This document shows positions 11,270 through 23,904 of a stretch of DNA of 64,000 nucleotides, one piece after another. The DNA comes from Catenaria anguillulae PL171 (lineage: Eukaryota > Blastocladiomycota > Blastocladiomycetes > Blastocladiales > Catenariaceae): the NCBI GenBank assembly GCA_002102555.1, contig MCFL01000033.1:186001-250000 (forward strand), read 5' to 3'. The notes beneath the pieces were generated by a model, which did not search any database, was not told the DNA's origin, and saw only the letters and a list, made by a program, of their open reading frames with translations. The stretch's first letter is position 1. Each line of letters opens with the position of its first letter. Position numbers and translations under genes: made by a program.

Positions 11270-12404
11270 ATGTGCCGCTGGATCTGCTTCCAATCCAAAT
11301 CGCCCGTGCTGCTGGCCGACCTGCTCATCCGCCCGCACCACTCCATCATCAACCAATCCTTTGACTGCCGCCTGCGCCTGGACGAAGTGCGCCCGCTCAA
11401 CGCCGACGGGTTCGGCGTCGGATGGTACCCGTTGCCGTCGCCACCCTCCTCTGCCACCACGTCGTCGTCCATGGCTGCCTCGCCAACAACCACAAGCAAC
11501 GCCACGGAAGACACGACCGACCCGGCTAACGACGGGTCACCGTGCATCTTCACGTCGGTGCTGCCAGCCTGGAACAACCCGAACCTGTCAAGGCTCGCCA
11601 ACAAGATCAAGTCAACACTTGTGTTTTGCCATGTGCGCGCAGCATCGCCCGGGTTCCCCATCTCGGAAGCAAACTGCCACCCTTGGGCGCATGGAAAGCT
11701 CATGTTTCAGCACAATGGGTATATTGCCCATTTCAACAAGATCAAGCGCGCGTTACAGGCAAAGATCCCGGACGACATTTACAATTCCGTGCACGGCAAC
11801 ACGGATAGTGAGTGGGCGTTTGCGCTGTTTCTGAGCATGGTTCGTTCACTTCTGCTTTGGCCCAAGCAGGCGATCCGACCAACCATCTACGTTTTCCGTA
11901 TACCATTAGTTGAAAGATCCAAACGCCTCGACATTTGACCCATACGAACTGAAATCCGCCCTGCTTGCCACCATCGCCACCATCAACACCCTGCTGACGT
12001 CTGCCGGCGTCCACCCGCCCTCATCGCCCTCGTTGCTCAACTTTGCCGTGACCGATGGGCACACCATCCTGTGCACCCGATACACCAATTGCACGACGCG
12101 CGAGGCCGCGTCGCTGTACTGGTCGAGCGGATCCAAATTCACCACATCGCCCTCGGGCGAGAGCACCATGGAAAAACGCAGCGGGAAACGCGAGCAGATT
12201 GTGGTGATTGCGAGCGAGCCATTGACGTTTCACAAGAGCGATTGGTGCAAGTTGCCCGACAACACATTGTTGATGGTCGGCGAGAGGGGCAATGTGCTCG
12301 TGTTCCCGATCGAGGACGAGTATTGGGATCCGAGCGCGACGAGGGAGCCCGAGGTGCCGTGGTGGACGGTTGCGGGCAGGATTCGGTTGGGGACTGAGGA
12401 GTAG
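11270..12404 (+). CDS. DUG3: DUG3-type class II glutamine amidotransferase
   Basis: Exons 11270-11839 and 11910-12404 with a 70 bp intron give 354 residues. The protein starts MCRW, placing Cys2 as the N-terminal nucleophile after Met removal. FCHVRAASPG, NCHPWAHGKLMFQHNG and HGNTDSEWAF are the Ntn-hydrolase glutamine-site motifs. The C-terminal half ends with a DWCKLPDNTLLMVG block characteristic of Dug3. In yeast Dug3 pairs with Dug2 to cleave glutathione in the cytosol. A Ser/Thr-rich insert (about residues 55-85) is lineage specific. Confidence 0.88.
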
Positions 12405-13574
12405 TTGCATGTTTGAATACAGACTGGTGTTTTCACTCATTCATGAGTGCTGAATTGTGGATGCGTGTGTGGCCGACGATTGAATGATGTCAGTTGGGTC
12501 CCTTCCACCTCCATTGCATGCATGCCATTGACCGATCCTGTCTTCATTATCGCGTTTCAGAGGGTGATATAATCGTGACGTGTCGAGTCATCATCGGATG
12601 GTTCAAGGCAACAAGTGTGAGTCACCCTTTTTTTCCTTTCGAGTTGATTGAACGGCAACTTGCGATTGGAAAGAAAGGGGTTCTTGCGACTTGCCATTGT
12701 TTTGTTCCCAACCACAAGGGGTGAACGGTGAGCGAAGATGCTGATGCGGGACGTGTTCGCGCTCGGCAGGTGAAGCTGTCTCACCATGATCAACCACTCA
12801 TTGGCGGTGCTTTAGCGGTCGAATGCATGTCTGGCGGCGACGAGCGCCGAGCAGAGCGGGGAAAGCGAGACTTGAGGACATGGAGCGGACTTGTGGTCGT
12901 CGGTGGCACCCTTCAACTTGCCGAAAAAGTAATTGCGCCATCCGCACACCGAATGAGCCCGGCCCTGTCGACTCTTCACCGCGCAATAAAATATACAAAG
13001 ATTGGGGCGTGAGTCTGTGCCGTTCCGAGGGGTTCCGATGCAACTTGCTAAGAACGCGTTTCGGGCGCGATAATCGCGTGCGATAGTGGCGCGGGTGCAA
13101 CAGGCTGTGCAAAATGTGGGCAGGGCTGAAGCACTGAATCGGGGCGCTGTTGCTTTCTGTGGCACAAGATGCAATGTCTGCGCAAATCTCGCGCTTTTCG
13201 GCGCTTTTACCGCGCGGATACGCACGACCCGATGATAAAACGTACATGAATGAAATGAAGCGGAAGGGATTCGTACGATCGGAAAAGGACAAAGTCCCCC
13301 GTTTCGTAGGTGCTTATGCGCACAAGTCAGTACTGTATCATGTTTCAGTGAAGGAACTGATATCTGCTCGTCCTTGCCTCTCAGTCTCAAATAGAGCCAG
13401 ACTCCCTCCGCGGTCGATTCCCACTGCTCTCTCCAGTTCAGTTGACGCACGAACCGAACCGAGTATCATATTCACAGCGGCCCATCTTATACATTTCCTT
13501 CAAGCACTTTCCCACTCCGTTTCCCGAGCCCGAAACATACCCTCACTTGCCCCAATTCAATCCGATCCGTCACC
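12405..13574. other. Intergenic, 1.2 kb
   Basis: No convincing gene. The part around 13050-13220 is rich in GCG and TCGCG words interrupted by AT, and 12980-13000 has an AATAAAATATAC run. Either could belong to the promoter of the gene at 13575. Confidence 0.35.
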
Positions 13575-14288
13575 ATGTCCTTTGTCGCCATTGCCCTCTC
13601 GTCGGCCCTGATGCTGACCACCCCGCTGCTGGTCGCCGAACGCTCCGAGCTGCTGGCCGACCACGCTACCGCCGAGCCCGTCGTCTCTCCCCTGCAGCCT
13701 CCTCGCCGCCAGCAGTCCTCTTCGCCTGCTCCTCTCTCGTCGATTGGTCATGAATCGCCAGCCGAAATTGGTGGCACCATCGACATGCCCACTGCCCAAA
13801 AAGACGACGATCTGCTTGCTCTCTCGAAACGCACCGACTCTGCCGTTTCCGTCTCGTCCATGGCCCCGCTCTCCATCTCAACCGCCCGCTTTGGCTCGAA
13901 CAACAACGATCTGCTCGTCAAGAGCCCAACGCCCGTGACGACTGACGAGGCCCATGTCGACGACGAAGGTCTCGCCCTGACGGACGCACGCGTCGACGAC
14001 TTGCTCACGTCGCCCGATGCACCATTGTCGTTCAAGGCTGCGCGCCAACTGCTGTTCCCAGAGCCCTCACTCGTGGCATTGCCGTTTCCAACCACGCTCA
14101 TGGACTTTGCTATGGATGCTCCGGCAGTCAAGAACGCGTTGCCCGTGGTGGATGGTGCCGAGGGTGATGACGCTGAGGAACAGGAGGCGGAGAATGAGCG
14201 CAGGGAGGAGTGGGTTGTCAAGTCGCATGCGGGCGGAATCAGTGCACAGGCTGCGCATGTCGGCATTGGGTTTCCGTTTGGGATTTAA
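13575..14288 (+). CDS. Secreted or vacuolar protein of unknown function
   Basis: An intronless 237-residue frame. The first ~21 residues (MSFVAIALSSALMLTTPLLVA) form a clear signal peptide. The rest is Ser/Pro/Asp-rich with no cysteines visible, an acidic DDAEEQEAENERREEW stretch near the end and a hydrophobic GIGFPFGI tail. Low complexity and lack of family resemblance leave function open. It could also be a rapidly evolving surface protein. Confidence 0.5.
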   Translation: MSFVAIALSSALMLTTPLLVAERSELLADHATAEPVVSPLQPPRRQQSSSPAPLSSIGHESPAEIGGTIDMPTAQKDDDLLALSKRTDSAVSVSSMAPLSISTARFGSNNNDLLVKSPTPVTTDEAHVDDEGLALTDARVDDLLTSPDAPLSFKAARQLLFPEPSLVALPFPTTLMDFAMDAPAVKNALPVVDGAEGDDAEEQEAENERREEWVVKSHAGGISAQAAHVGIGFPFGI

Positions 14289-14722
14289 GTCAGGGAGAAA
14301 CCTCAAGTCGTCGTGCCCGCCATAATGCATCGTTGGGATGTGTGTACATTTGTTTTCGTTTGTTGATTGCCTGTATTTACTGTTGATTTCGCTGCCGCTT
14401 TATCACCCGGTCGCTGTTCTAGTTTATTGTTGGTTGTCGTTGCTCCTCTTTTCTTTTCTTCCTTGGGTGTGCTCTCTTTGCTTCGTTTTCTTGGTTTTGC
14501 TTTGATTACCCTACACCGCTCTCCCAATTGTGCGAGTCGGTTTGCATATAACTCGTTTTCGTCATGACAATATTAATACAGAATAATACAAGACCGTTCA
14601 CCTATCGTTGACTCAACGACCAAGGTCACCAAGCTGCCAACTGCGGACCATTGCCAAAAATTGTGAATGATGTAAATGTATGATATTCAATGGAAAGAAA
14701 CCAAAACATGTCCAAGACAACA
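14289..14722. other. Convergent intergenic region
   Basis: About 430 bp between two converging 3' ends. It is T-rich on the plus strand and holds nothing else recognisable. Confidence 0.4.
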
Positions 14723-17061
14723 TCACTTCCTGCCAACCCCACCTCCTGCGGCCATCCTTCCCGCAGCCCTCTGCCTTGCCTTGCGCGCCGCATTCTTGTG
14801 CCGCTTGCGCACTTCGCTCATCAACTCCCACCGCGTTGCCTGCCACTCGACCTTGGCTTCAGCATCGGACCGTGTCCTTACAAACGACTTTGACTCTGCG
14901 GCCGCCAATCGCTCGAGCGTCAGGAACAAGAACGGAGACGCCAGCGTAATGGGACGCGCTCCCGTGGCCTTGCTGCTTGCGGCCGCCGACTTGGCAATCG
15001 CACCCGTGGCTGAGGGCAAGGTTGCAAAGAACGGGCGGGCAGACTTGAATTCCGCGTCTGAATCTGAGTCTGAGTCTGAATCGGACGAATCGGCTGCGAC
15101 TGCGCCAAACAAGCTGAATCCCGACGCCTCGACCGTGGGTCCGCCGCGCTTGAAGATGGACGAAAAGTCGGCATGGACTGTTGCCGAGTCGGTCTCGACA
15201 ATGGGCTTGGCAAACAGCGAGCTGACGCCATTGTCGATGGTCTTGGGTGCATCCACATCCATGTCCATGGCATCGGTCTCGCCGTCGTCATCGTCGTCGC
15301 TACCGCTCGACTCCTCGTCCTCGGAAGACGACTCGAAGCTGTACTTTTTCTTTGCCTTTGGCTTCTTCTTCTTCTTTTGCTGCTCTTTTGCCTTTTCCAC
15401 ACCCGCTTGGCTCACATCTTGGTCGTCTTCCTCGGCCACCTCGGGCGGCGCAACTTCATACTTTGCGGCATCGGCATGCATCGGGTCATAGAACACCATG
15501 CCCGTTAACTCAAACGTCCGATCGCCGCCCGTCGGCTTGAGCCCCTTGGACTGCAGCCGGGCATGATCCACGGCATCCCGCGTCGCTTCGGCGCCAAACA
15601 TGCCCGCGAGCAGCGACATGGCCATGGACCGCTCCTTGCGGACATTTTTCGCGGCATTTTCGTCGTTTTCATCCAGATCGGGATGGTCCGTGGACGCGTC
15701 GGCGGTGGTGGCAGATGAAGAGCGAGGCAGCGAGTCGAAAAAGTCGGGCTCGGCTTCCGAGTCGTCGTCGGCGTCCGAGGGGGCGTCGGGGGCAAAGTCG
15801 GACGTGAATTTGAAGCGGTCGTCGCCCTTGGTTTTCTTTTGCAGGGCCAGAAGGCGTTTGCCTTGCTCGCCAACAAATTGTTCCTTGTACTCTGCAATAG
15901 GCGGACAACGTGAATGGGCGGGGGTTAGAAGAGGACAGCGCAAGAAGGCAGCGAGAAAAATGAGGACGCACCAAAACGCTCGTCATCGTCTTGGCCATTG
16001 GCCATTTCAATGTCCGGCATCCTCGTCGTCGTCGGAAAACATGCTCTTGGCGGTCCCTGATACAGACTGGGGTTGTGCCTCGCGGGCATTGCTCGATCCC
16101 GTGTCCGAGTCTTGCTCGTCCTCCACCTCATCAACATCCATCATCGACACATCCCGATCACCCTGGAAATCGCCCTCGTCTTCCTCTCACTTGGGTGGCC
16201 AAACTGCTCCCCGTTTACCCGCTTCATTTCCCTCTCGACGTCCTCCCAATAATCCATGCTCTTGCCCAGATCCTGTGCCTCGTCGTCGTCGCCGCCCTCA
16301 CCTGCACAATCTCCCACGTCAATGCTTCGACCCGCTTGCCGCCCTTTGCGCTCGCATACAAGCGCTCAAATCCATCGCGCATGCGACTCGGGTCCATGGT
16401 AATTGGCCCAACGGCGTCCTCAACCTGCGCATCACAGGCAACACCGGCCAAACTTGACGCGCTTCCACAACCGATGCTTGCCCGCCAAATCCAAATGCTT
16501 TGCGTCATCGGCCATCACCTCGTTAATGTACCCAACGTGCTTGCCCTCCAAGGCCCCACGCCGCGCACGGCGCCGAAGTTGTGCTTGTGCGCGTTGCCAC
16601 GCGGGCCATCCGCCGTCGAGCGGCATCTCGTCCTTGCTATCGGGGCCGAAATTGAGCACTCGTGCACGTTCCTTTTCAGCAATCCGGTCACGGTCGGCCT
16701 GGCGCACGTCGGCTGGCCGAGGTTTCGCCGGATGCAACGAGATCACACCGCCTTTCCATTTGGTGCCATTGTACACGGACAGCAAGCGCGTATACTGGGC
16801 GTGGGTGGCCGTGAGCGAAAAGTGAGCGAATCCGCGCGGAAGGCCCGTTTCCGTTATGGGGATCACGACGTCGGTGACTTGGCCGAATGACGAGAAGCGT
16901 GACGAGATGTCGGCGGACGTAATGGTGTCGCGGAAGCCGCCCAAGTGCAGGCGGTGAGTGCTTGTGGCCGTTGGGTCGACGGCAGCGGGCAATGGGGTTG
17001 GTGCGACGGCGGGGACGGACGCGGCCGGTGTGCTGGCGGGCGTTGTTTTTGAGTCTTTCAT
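14723..17061 (-). CDS. NOL8-like nucleolar RRM protein (frame interrupted)
   Basis: The N-terminal exon (from 17061 down to about 16440) carries an RRM with RLHLGGFR as RNP2 and RGFAHFSL as RNP1, then a VISLHPAKPRP linker. Downstream come a DPSRMRDGFERLY block, acidic DDDE stretches, an EYKEQFVGEQGKRLLALQKK block, a Lys-rich helix and a basic C-terminus (KRHKNAARKARQR). This order matches NOL8-like factors of 60S ribosome assembly. An intron at about 15897-15972 precedes EYKEQF. Between 16440 and 16000 the coding frame changes about four times by single bases; one change can be bridged by a 29-nt GT-AG stretch, the others cannot. The first ATG giving the RRM context is at 17061. Confidence 0.65.
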
Positions 17062-17216
17062 GGTGGATTTGGGGGGTCCATTCGTGCACGAATCAACTGA
17101 TAGGCTACATGCGACCACGCCAAACTGCTGGCAAAGGCAAAATGTCAATCGCATTCACAGTCACGTGGGCTCGCGTGAACTGGTATCAGTCCTGCAAAAT
17201 GACAGAAATTTTTTAC

Positions 17217-17220
17217 AAAA
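17217..17220 (-). terminator. RNA polymerase III terminator of the initiator tRNA
   Basis: On the minus strand a TTTT run immediately follows the discriminator base, as expected for Pol III termination. Confidence 0.7.
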
Positions 17221-17292
17221 TAGCGCCACTCCGTTTCGATCAGAGGACCTCCAGGTTATGAGCCTGGCGCGCTTCCACTGCGCCATGGCGCT
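17221..17292 (-). tRNA. Initiator tRNA-Met (CAT)
   Basis: Read on the minus strand, A1 to A73 form a complete cloverleaf. The acceptor stem AGCGCCA pairs with TGGCGCT, including the A1:U72 pair specific to eukaryotic initiators. The D stem is GCGC/GCGC, the anticodon loop CTCATAA, and the T loop ATCGAAA instead of TTCGAAA, again an initiator hallmark. The anticodon stem is CCAGG/CCTGG, so one of the three usual consecutive G:C pairs next to the loop (29:41) is A:U. No intron is present. Confidence 0.95.
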
Positions 17293-18737
17293 ATTGCGTT
17301 TGCGGGCAATCAAAACGGCTTGTGAAGCGCAGAGTGTGTTCTAAGTGCCAAGCGCGTCAGGTGCGGTCAGACAGCCACAGGTCGGAAGCTTGCTGGCGGA
17401 TGGTGCCGATCGAGCAAGACAACGAACCAGACGAGCCACTTGCTTGGCATCTCCAACTACCCATAGTAAGTAAAGATCAATGTCCGCTCAATGCTGCCTC
17501 TGGAGAGCAAACGCCAGCGCCAAGGATGACATGCGAGAAAGATTCAACACATTTCATCAGAAAGCATATCAGAAGGGACACGGGCAAACAGGATGAGCAT
17601 TCACGATTAGCTGCAGGCCGAAAGTGGTGGGTTTAGGCTTGTGGAAGTGTACCGTTGCCAGAAATACCGTCATAAACTGCAAAGCATCAGGCCATGGTGC
17701 CAGGACGGAAGAATATCTTGCACGTATGCATTTGGCTCGTATCCGCTCAACTGCCGCAACAGTTGTCGTGCAACATTTGCTAATGAGCTTGGCCCTGGTG
17801 CCCAGACTGGTGATGTCGACAATGTCGACGATATGGGGCAGCCAAGACACTTAATCTTGACACAGGTCAGACGGGCGAGTGTCATGGTGCGGCGGCAATA
17901 CTCCACAGTTATCTGGGCAGGCAGCAGCCAAGAGCAAAAACCTTGGACCCATCGTCTCTGGCTTACCTACCTGGTTGAGGGAACAGTTGGGAACAAACAG
18001 CAAACATCATGCGCTCTTGGGTCAATGGTTGGCAATCCCGAGCGGGTAAGCGGCAAAAAGGAACGATAAAGACTGACTGTGTTCCCTCGAGCATCTGTCC
18101 ATGTCCAAGCTGTATGGATAATTCCTCACCACTTCGCCGCTTTCCTTTGCCAGACATTCACACCCCGTCGTACGTTCCAATGATCCCATCTGCACAGGTG
18201 GTCCTCATTTCCGCAAAATAATCACCTTTGGTCATGGTTGGACACAATGACGAGTCCATGGTGACCGGAGCCGCAACCAGTTGGCGTGGGAATCCCATTC
18301 TCATCTGTCGCCAATGCAGCTATACTGTCTCGGCGCGCCGTGTGCCACGGTTCACCGGAATCATTCATCAAGATCGGCAAGCGATGGCACGCCATACAGT
18401 CCTTGCTTGCGGCGTGATGATGAGATGATGCCTCGTGTGCAGCACATCTGCACTGCATGGCAACTTGCATCGATCTCGCAAATGATTCAGTAGACTAATG
18501 TAACGCTTGACTTGTCCTGCCTCACTCGCACTGCCTGCAATCACAGGCGATCTCCGGCAAGTGCTACCCTCCCCGTCTGCCCACCGACCCTTGCTCCTTC
18601 CCCTCCACGCTGGCCCCCGCTCACGCGTTCGCACGTTTTTGCGTTCACACTCTCACTCCCAACTCTCTCGTCGCCCACGTTTCGACGTCCCCAAGAGCCC
18701 GAGTCAGCCACGACACTCTGCCGGCATTCCTCTCGCT
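17293..18737. other. Intergenic, 1.4 kb
   Basis: Six-frame reading gives only short frames with no domain resemblance. The last part is probably the promoter and first, unidentified exon of the sterol glucosyltransferase gene. Confidence 0.35.
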
Positions 18738-18806
18738 TGACTGGCTCAATCACTCGACACACTGCACTGTACTACCAACCATGAACTCGGCCTGTTCTCC
18801 TTTTTC

Positions 18807-21800
18807 CAGGCCTCGCTGGCCTCCAACCAGCAGTCCAAGGATCATGCCGTCGACGACGACCAAGTCTCGCCAACGGGCCGTGGGAACAATGCCCGCAACG
18901 CCAATTCCTCTCAAGATGATCTCATCCCCATCATCTCGTACAACTCGACTCCGACCAGAGCCGCAACTGCTGCCGCCGCGGCTGCCATGGCGCCCAAAAC
19001 GCCCCCCAAACGCGCCCAACGCATCTTGCCCGATTCGGATCCACTGACCGCCTCACCGGTTCCAGCGGCCTCGCAGTCGCTCAATCGACCGGCGGCGTCT
19101 CCTGCAAAAAAACTGTTTTTGGCCTCGCTCGGCCGTCGAGCGCCAAACCCCAACGATCCGCCGTCACCCACCTCTGACCAAGACAATGAAGCACCGGGCG
19201 AGATGAGCGACGACGATGAAGACGACGACGACGACGACGAGGCCGGATCCTTGTCCGTGTCCATCTTGCTCAACTCGCAACCAGGCGGGGTCGCTGTGGA
19301 CTCGCCAGTCAAACCCGTCACCGACCTTGACACGGCGGACCACGGCGCGATGCATGTGGATCCGATCCAGCGCCTGTCGCGAGAGTTTGCCCTTGGAACC
19401 GGCGGACAGACTTTGCCCAAGGAATTCTACGGCGAGTTCTCCTGTTGGCTCATGCGGAATGTTTTGCTCAAGGGGTACTTGTACCTGCTCGACACGCACA
19501 TTTGCTTTTATGCTCGAGTGCCACATTTGACCGAGGTATGTCCCCGCGTGCCCCAACGTTTATTTCTCAGACGGTTTGCTGCATTTTCTGACGTGGTGGC
19601 TGCTCGCGAGTTGATAGAAACCCCTTCAACACTCTGGCTTCATGTCCAAGCGCAACCGCATTGGTGTGTACTCGACCTACTGGTTTGTCCTCAACGGCAA
19701 CAATCTTTCAATCTACTCGGACGCCAAGACGTCGTATTACCCAGTCGAATCCATTGATCTGCGTTCCGTGGCCTCCATTGAGCGCTACTCGGACCAGCCG
19801 ACCCGCTCAAGCTCCGCTTCCGCGACCCAAACTCGATCGCCACACCTCTACAGACTGCCGCCCTCTCGCAACAACCTGCCTCTTCGTCACTCAACGGCAA
19901 CGGCATCGCATCTGCCGCAGGGGGCCCGGCGGCTTCATCATCCCCAGCAGCGTCGCCTGTCCCTGCATCTCGATCGCTCGATCATTCTGGTGCCTCGTCA
20001 ACCATCACATCGACGCCGGCGTCTTCCTCCCTCACCGTGCCCATCCCGGAAACACACGTATCGTCGTCCTCATGGTCGTCCATGTCATGGAAAATCGCGA
20101 CAGACAGCCCGCAATCGTGCAACGAATGGTACCAGGCCCTGCAAGAGGCATGTTTCCGTGCGCAAAATGCAAACGACGATGTGCGGCTTGTGCTTCCCGT
20201 GGCCAATTTGGTGCAGATTGCAGCCACGCCAAACGATCCAGCCGTGCGCATGGTTGCACAGTGGGTTGCCGCTGCGGGTGATGACTTGGTTGTCATTGGA
20301 GAATCTGGAGGTGGTGGTGGCGAGGCAGTGGTGGGTGAAGCGAGTGCTGAGTCGCCAGGAGACGGCAGCAATGTGTTGGTCGAGGAAGAGTACACGTTTG
20401 CGTACTTTGCGGCACATGGCGAAGTGCTCGGCGCCCTGAGGGAGCGGTATCCGGATGTCGGGGACGAGCGCCGAGTGCTGCCGCAAGTCGTTGTGGTCCC
20501 ACCAAGCGCAACCACCACACCCGTGACAGCGGCAGCAGAGGGCGGATTGCCCGAGCCTGCCGAAGGGGGAATGAACGAGCTGAGGCGCATCTCGTCTTTG
20601 CGCAGGTTTGGCGATCGGATCGGTGGGTTGTTTACGAAACAGCAGCAACAGCCGCAGCAACAGCAGGGCCGGCCGTTGCAGGTCGTGACTCAGGGACCCG
20701 TGGCGCCTGGTGCTGAGGGTGTGAATGGCAACGAGCTCACAGTTGCGAGCTCAGCCGTGAGCACGAGTGTGTCGGCACCTGCTACTCCTACAGCCGCCGA
20801 TCTGGGGGCGACGACGCCCATATTCGCCCCCGCCGTCAACCTCATTCGTCGCATTTCGGGCCACCGTCGTTCAGAATCCGCCCATGTGCCGTCCCAGGGC
20901 CCGCGGCCGTCAATGCATCCACATGCCCTCGGTAGCGGGCAGCATTCGGCTCCCGAATCGACGGCAAAACTCCTCGCGACCCCACCTTCCGAGCCCGCCA
21001 CACACCCACCCGCCGTCAACCGCGCGGGATCTGCGCCTGGTCTTGCCACGCAACCGCAACAGCAGTCGCTTTCCACGTCTCCGCCACGCAATCCGCCCGG
21101 GCCTGGGGCCACCAACGGGCTAGCCACGCGGCCGCAGCGAGTCGCACATCGCAAGACGTCGTCGCTCGACTTGGGCCGTGGGCGTGTGTTGACAGGCAAG
21201 GGCGCGTTCCCGTTTGGTGGTGCGCAGGCGGCCGACTCGTCAGTGACACCGCCTGCTGCAACATCGCCTACAGGCTCGGAATCGTCGTCGCCCACTTCAC
21301 AGTTGCGGCCATTTTCACCATCATCTTCGAATGCTGGGCCCGAGGCTTCGGGTGCCAGCAAACCGGGTGGGTTACCGAGTCCAAGCTCGCCGTTGACGCA
21401 CTCGCATCCTGTGCAACAGCAACAGGAACCTGCCCCATCCGCTTCCACCGCGCCCTTGACGTCCAACCCTCTTGGATCTCTCAAGCTGCTTACACGCCCA
21501 TCCAAATCCCTTCTTCCCGACCTCTTCCTGCACCCAGCCCGCACTGTCCGCTGGGGCTCTGCCGCTGACGTGAACGCACTAACCGACATTCCCGGCGGCG
21601 ACCCAACATCCATCTTCCCCAAACTGTTTCACGTTGAAGACACGGTTGTTGCATGGAGCCCAGCGTACCTCCTGCAAACTCTGTCCCGCTTTGGCCACGT
21701 TTACGTCGGCACAAAACATTTGGCATTCCGCTCCATTTCTGTGCTGGGCATCCGCACACCCTGCACATGCCTTGTCCCACTGGTCGACATTGCTGCCGTG

Positions 21801-23710
21801 GCAATGGACTCTGACCGGCTGTCCAAGCATGGGTTGATTGTGGCGGCGCGGCTGGGCGAAATGTGTTTTGAGTTTCCCACGCCAGAGGCGTGCGAGGCGA
21901 TCCAAAAGAGCATGTCGCGGCCAATGCGACCGGCGAGCGAGGTGGCGGATCCAGCAAAGATGGTGCAATATTCGAGTATATTGCATGATTTGAGTATGGA
22001 GAGGAGGGAGGAGCAGCAGGCGAGTGGTGAGTTGGTTAGAAGGGACAGTACGTCTGGTATGCTACCACTGTTTTGCTCCCATTTTCCATTTTCCGGTTTA
22101 ACTTTCCTCCAGCTTACCACTCGCGAAAAAACTCGCATGATTCAGGTACAGCAGCAAACAACACATTCCGCACATCCGCTTCGTCGCTTCCGTGCCAAAA
22201 GCCCGCGCCGATGCGCATCACCATTCTCACCATTGGTACCCGCGGAGACGTTCAGCCGTTCATTGCACTTGCCAAGGGTCTTCAACGCGACGGTCACACG
22301 GTTCGCCTCGCAACCCACCTCGAGTACAAGTTGTGGATTCAAGGATTCGATATTGACTTTGCCGAAGTCAAGGGCGAACCTGCGGAAATCATGCAGCTGT
22401 GTGTTGACAACCCCATGTTCTCGATTGGCTTTGTTCGCCAAGTGTACGGCAAATTCCGCGGCTGGATTGTGGACCTGCTCAACTCGGCCTGGGATGCGTG
22501 CCAGGATTCCGACCTGATCATTGAGGCGGCTGGCGCATTGGGTGCCGGATATCACATTGCAGAAAAGTTGCAGATTCCCGTGATGCGCGCATTCATGATG
22601 CCGTGGACGCGCACATCGGCGTTTGCCCACCCGTTTGCGCCCGTCAAGGAGTCGGCCGTGGTGGCCACGACCATGGGGTACAATAAGTCGACGTTTACGC
22701 TTGCCGAGCAAGCCATTTGGACGGGGACTCGGCCCATGATCAACCGGTGGCGCAAGAACAAGTTGGGATTGCCTGCGCTCTTTTCATTAGACTTGAGTCG
22801 CGTGCCGTTTATTTATGGCATTTCGCCGTCGGTCATGCCACCGCCATCCGAATGGCCGTCGTGGGTGCATGTCACTGGGTACTGGTTCCTGCCGCCGTCG
22901 CCCGTCACTTCGCGGTGGATGCCCCCCGACCCGCTTGCACAGTTTTTGGCCGTGGACCCGAGCCGCACCGTGTACATTGGTTTTGGGTCCATTGTGGTAC
23001 CTGATCCGGATGCCTTGTCCCGAACCATTCAAGCTGCCGTCAAGCGTGCGGGCGTTCGCGCCATCGTGTGTCGAGGGTGGAGCGCGCGGCTGGCCGATGG
23101 GTCCAAGAAGCAAGTGTCGTCAACAGCTTGCGATGCCATTATGGAGCTCGACTCTGTGCCACACGACTGGCTGTTCCCACGGATGCGTGGTGTGGTACAT
23201 CATGGTGGGTCGGGCACGACAGCCGCTGGTCTCCGATTCGGTGTGCCGTGCATCATCAAGCCGTTCTTTGGCGACCAGTTCTTTTGGGCGAGCCGGGTCG
23301 AGGAGCTCGGCGCGGGCATTCATTTGCGCCGATTCACAGAGGACAAGTTTGCCGAGGCCTTGAATCGATTGGTGGCCGATGACATGATGCTAGAACGTGC
23401 GCGCATGGTTGGCGAAAAAGTTAAGCAAGAGGACGGCGTGGCGACCGCCATTCACGCCGTGTATCGGGATTTGGAGCAGGCACGCCAGTTGATTCCCAAG
23501 AGGACCGGGTCCGAGGCGAGTGGCGCTTGGAGCGGGGACATTTCATCGTTACTGTGGCGGACAAAGTCTGGGTCATCCTCGTCATCAGCCACGCAGCAGG
23601 CTCCGCCGGCAGGGGCCGTGAGGCCAGAGCCGTCAGCAAGCACTCCTGCCCCAACCTCGGCGAGCGCGCTTGCATCTGTGGGTGCTCGCTCTGTTCGTAC
23701 TGTCATGTAG
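18807..23710 (+). CDS. UGT51: Sterol 3-beta-glucosyltransferase, Atg26/UGT51 type
   Basis: Domains in order: a disordered Ser/Pro head, a GRAM domain (FSCWLMRNVLLKGYLYLLDTHICFYARV), a PH domain (SGFMSKRNRIGVYSTYWFVLNG to EWYQALQEACFRAQ) with a long insert, a Gln/Ser/Pro linker, a second GRAM (about 21510-21930) and a GT1 glucosyltransferase domain from MRITILTIGTRGDVQPF (22211). The UDP-sugar signature is VVHHGGSGTTAAGLRFGVP. Introns at 19536-19617 and 22048-22112 are solid, and a good 3' splice site ends at 18806. The first exon is not identified; the first safe Met is 18987. The enzyme glucosylates ergosterol-type sterols at membranes. One one-base frame change occurs in the PH insert near 19800. 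Confidence 0.88.
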
Positions 23711-23904
23711 TAGACGTTTGTGCTCCGCTTTTGCTCTCTCGACTTGTCTCTTTGTTGATTTGTTTGATTGATCTTCACTCTTTCATGATCTCTTCTTTGG
23801 CAAATGTGTCCCAAGTTCTGAATCAACACCTACTTGCTCACCAAACCATTTTGATGATGAAAAACACTCGTCCAATTGCGTACAACCTCAATACAACTTG
23901 GTAC

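Noticed and set aside
16000-16440. Widespread miniature introns as the explanation of all frame changes
   Set aside because: Only one of four changes in NOL8 has a GT-AG solution, and the changes in PSMA6 and the SET domain have none and fall in short homopolymers or codon third positions.
20690-21622. 310-codon minus-strand frame
   Set aside because: Antisense to the disordered linker of the sterol glucosyltransferase; Gly/Cys-rich composition, no family resemblance.
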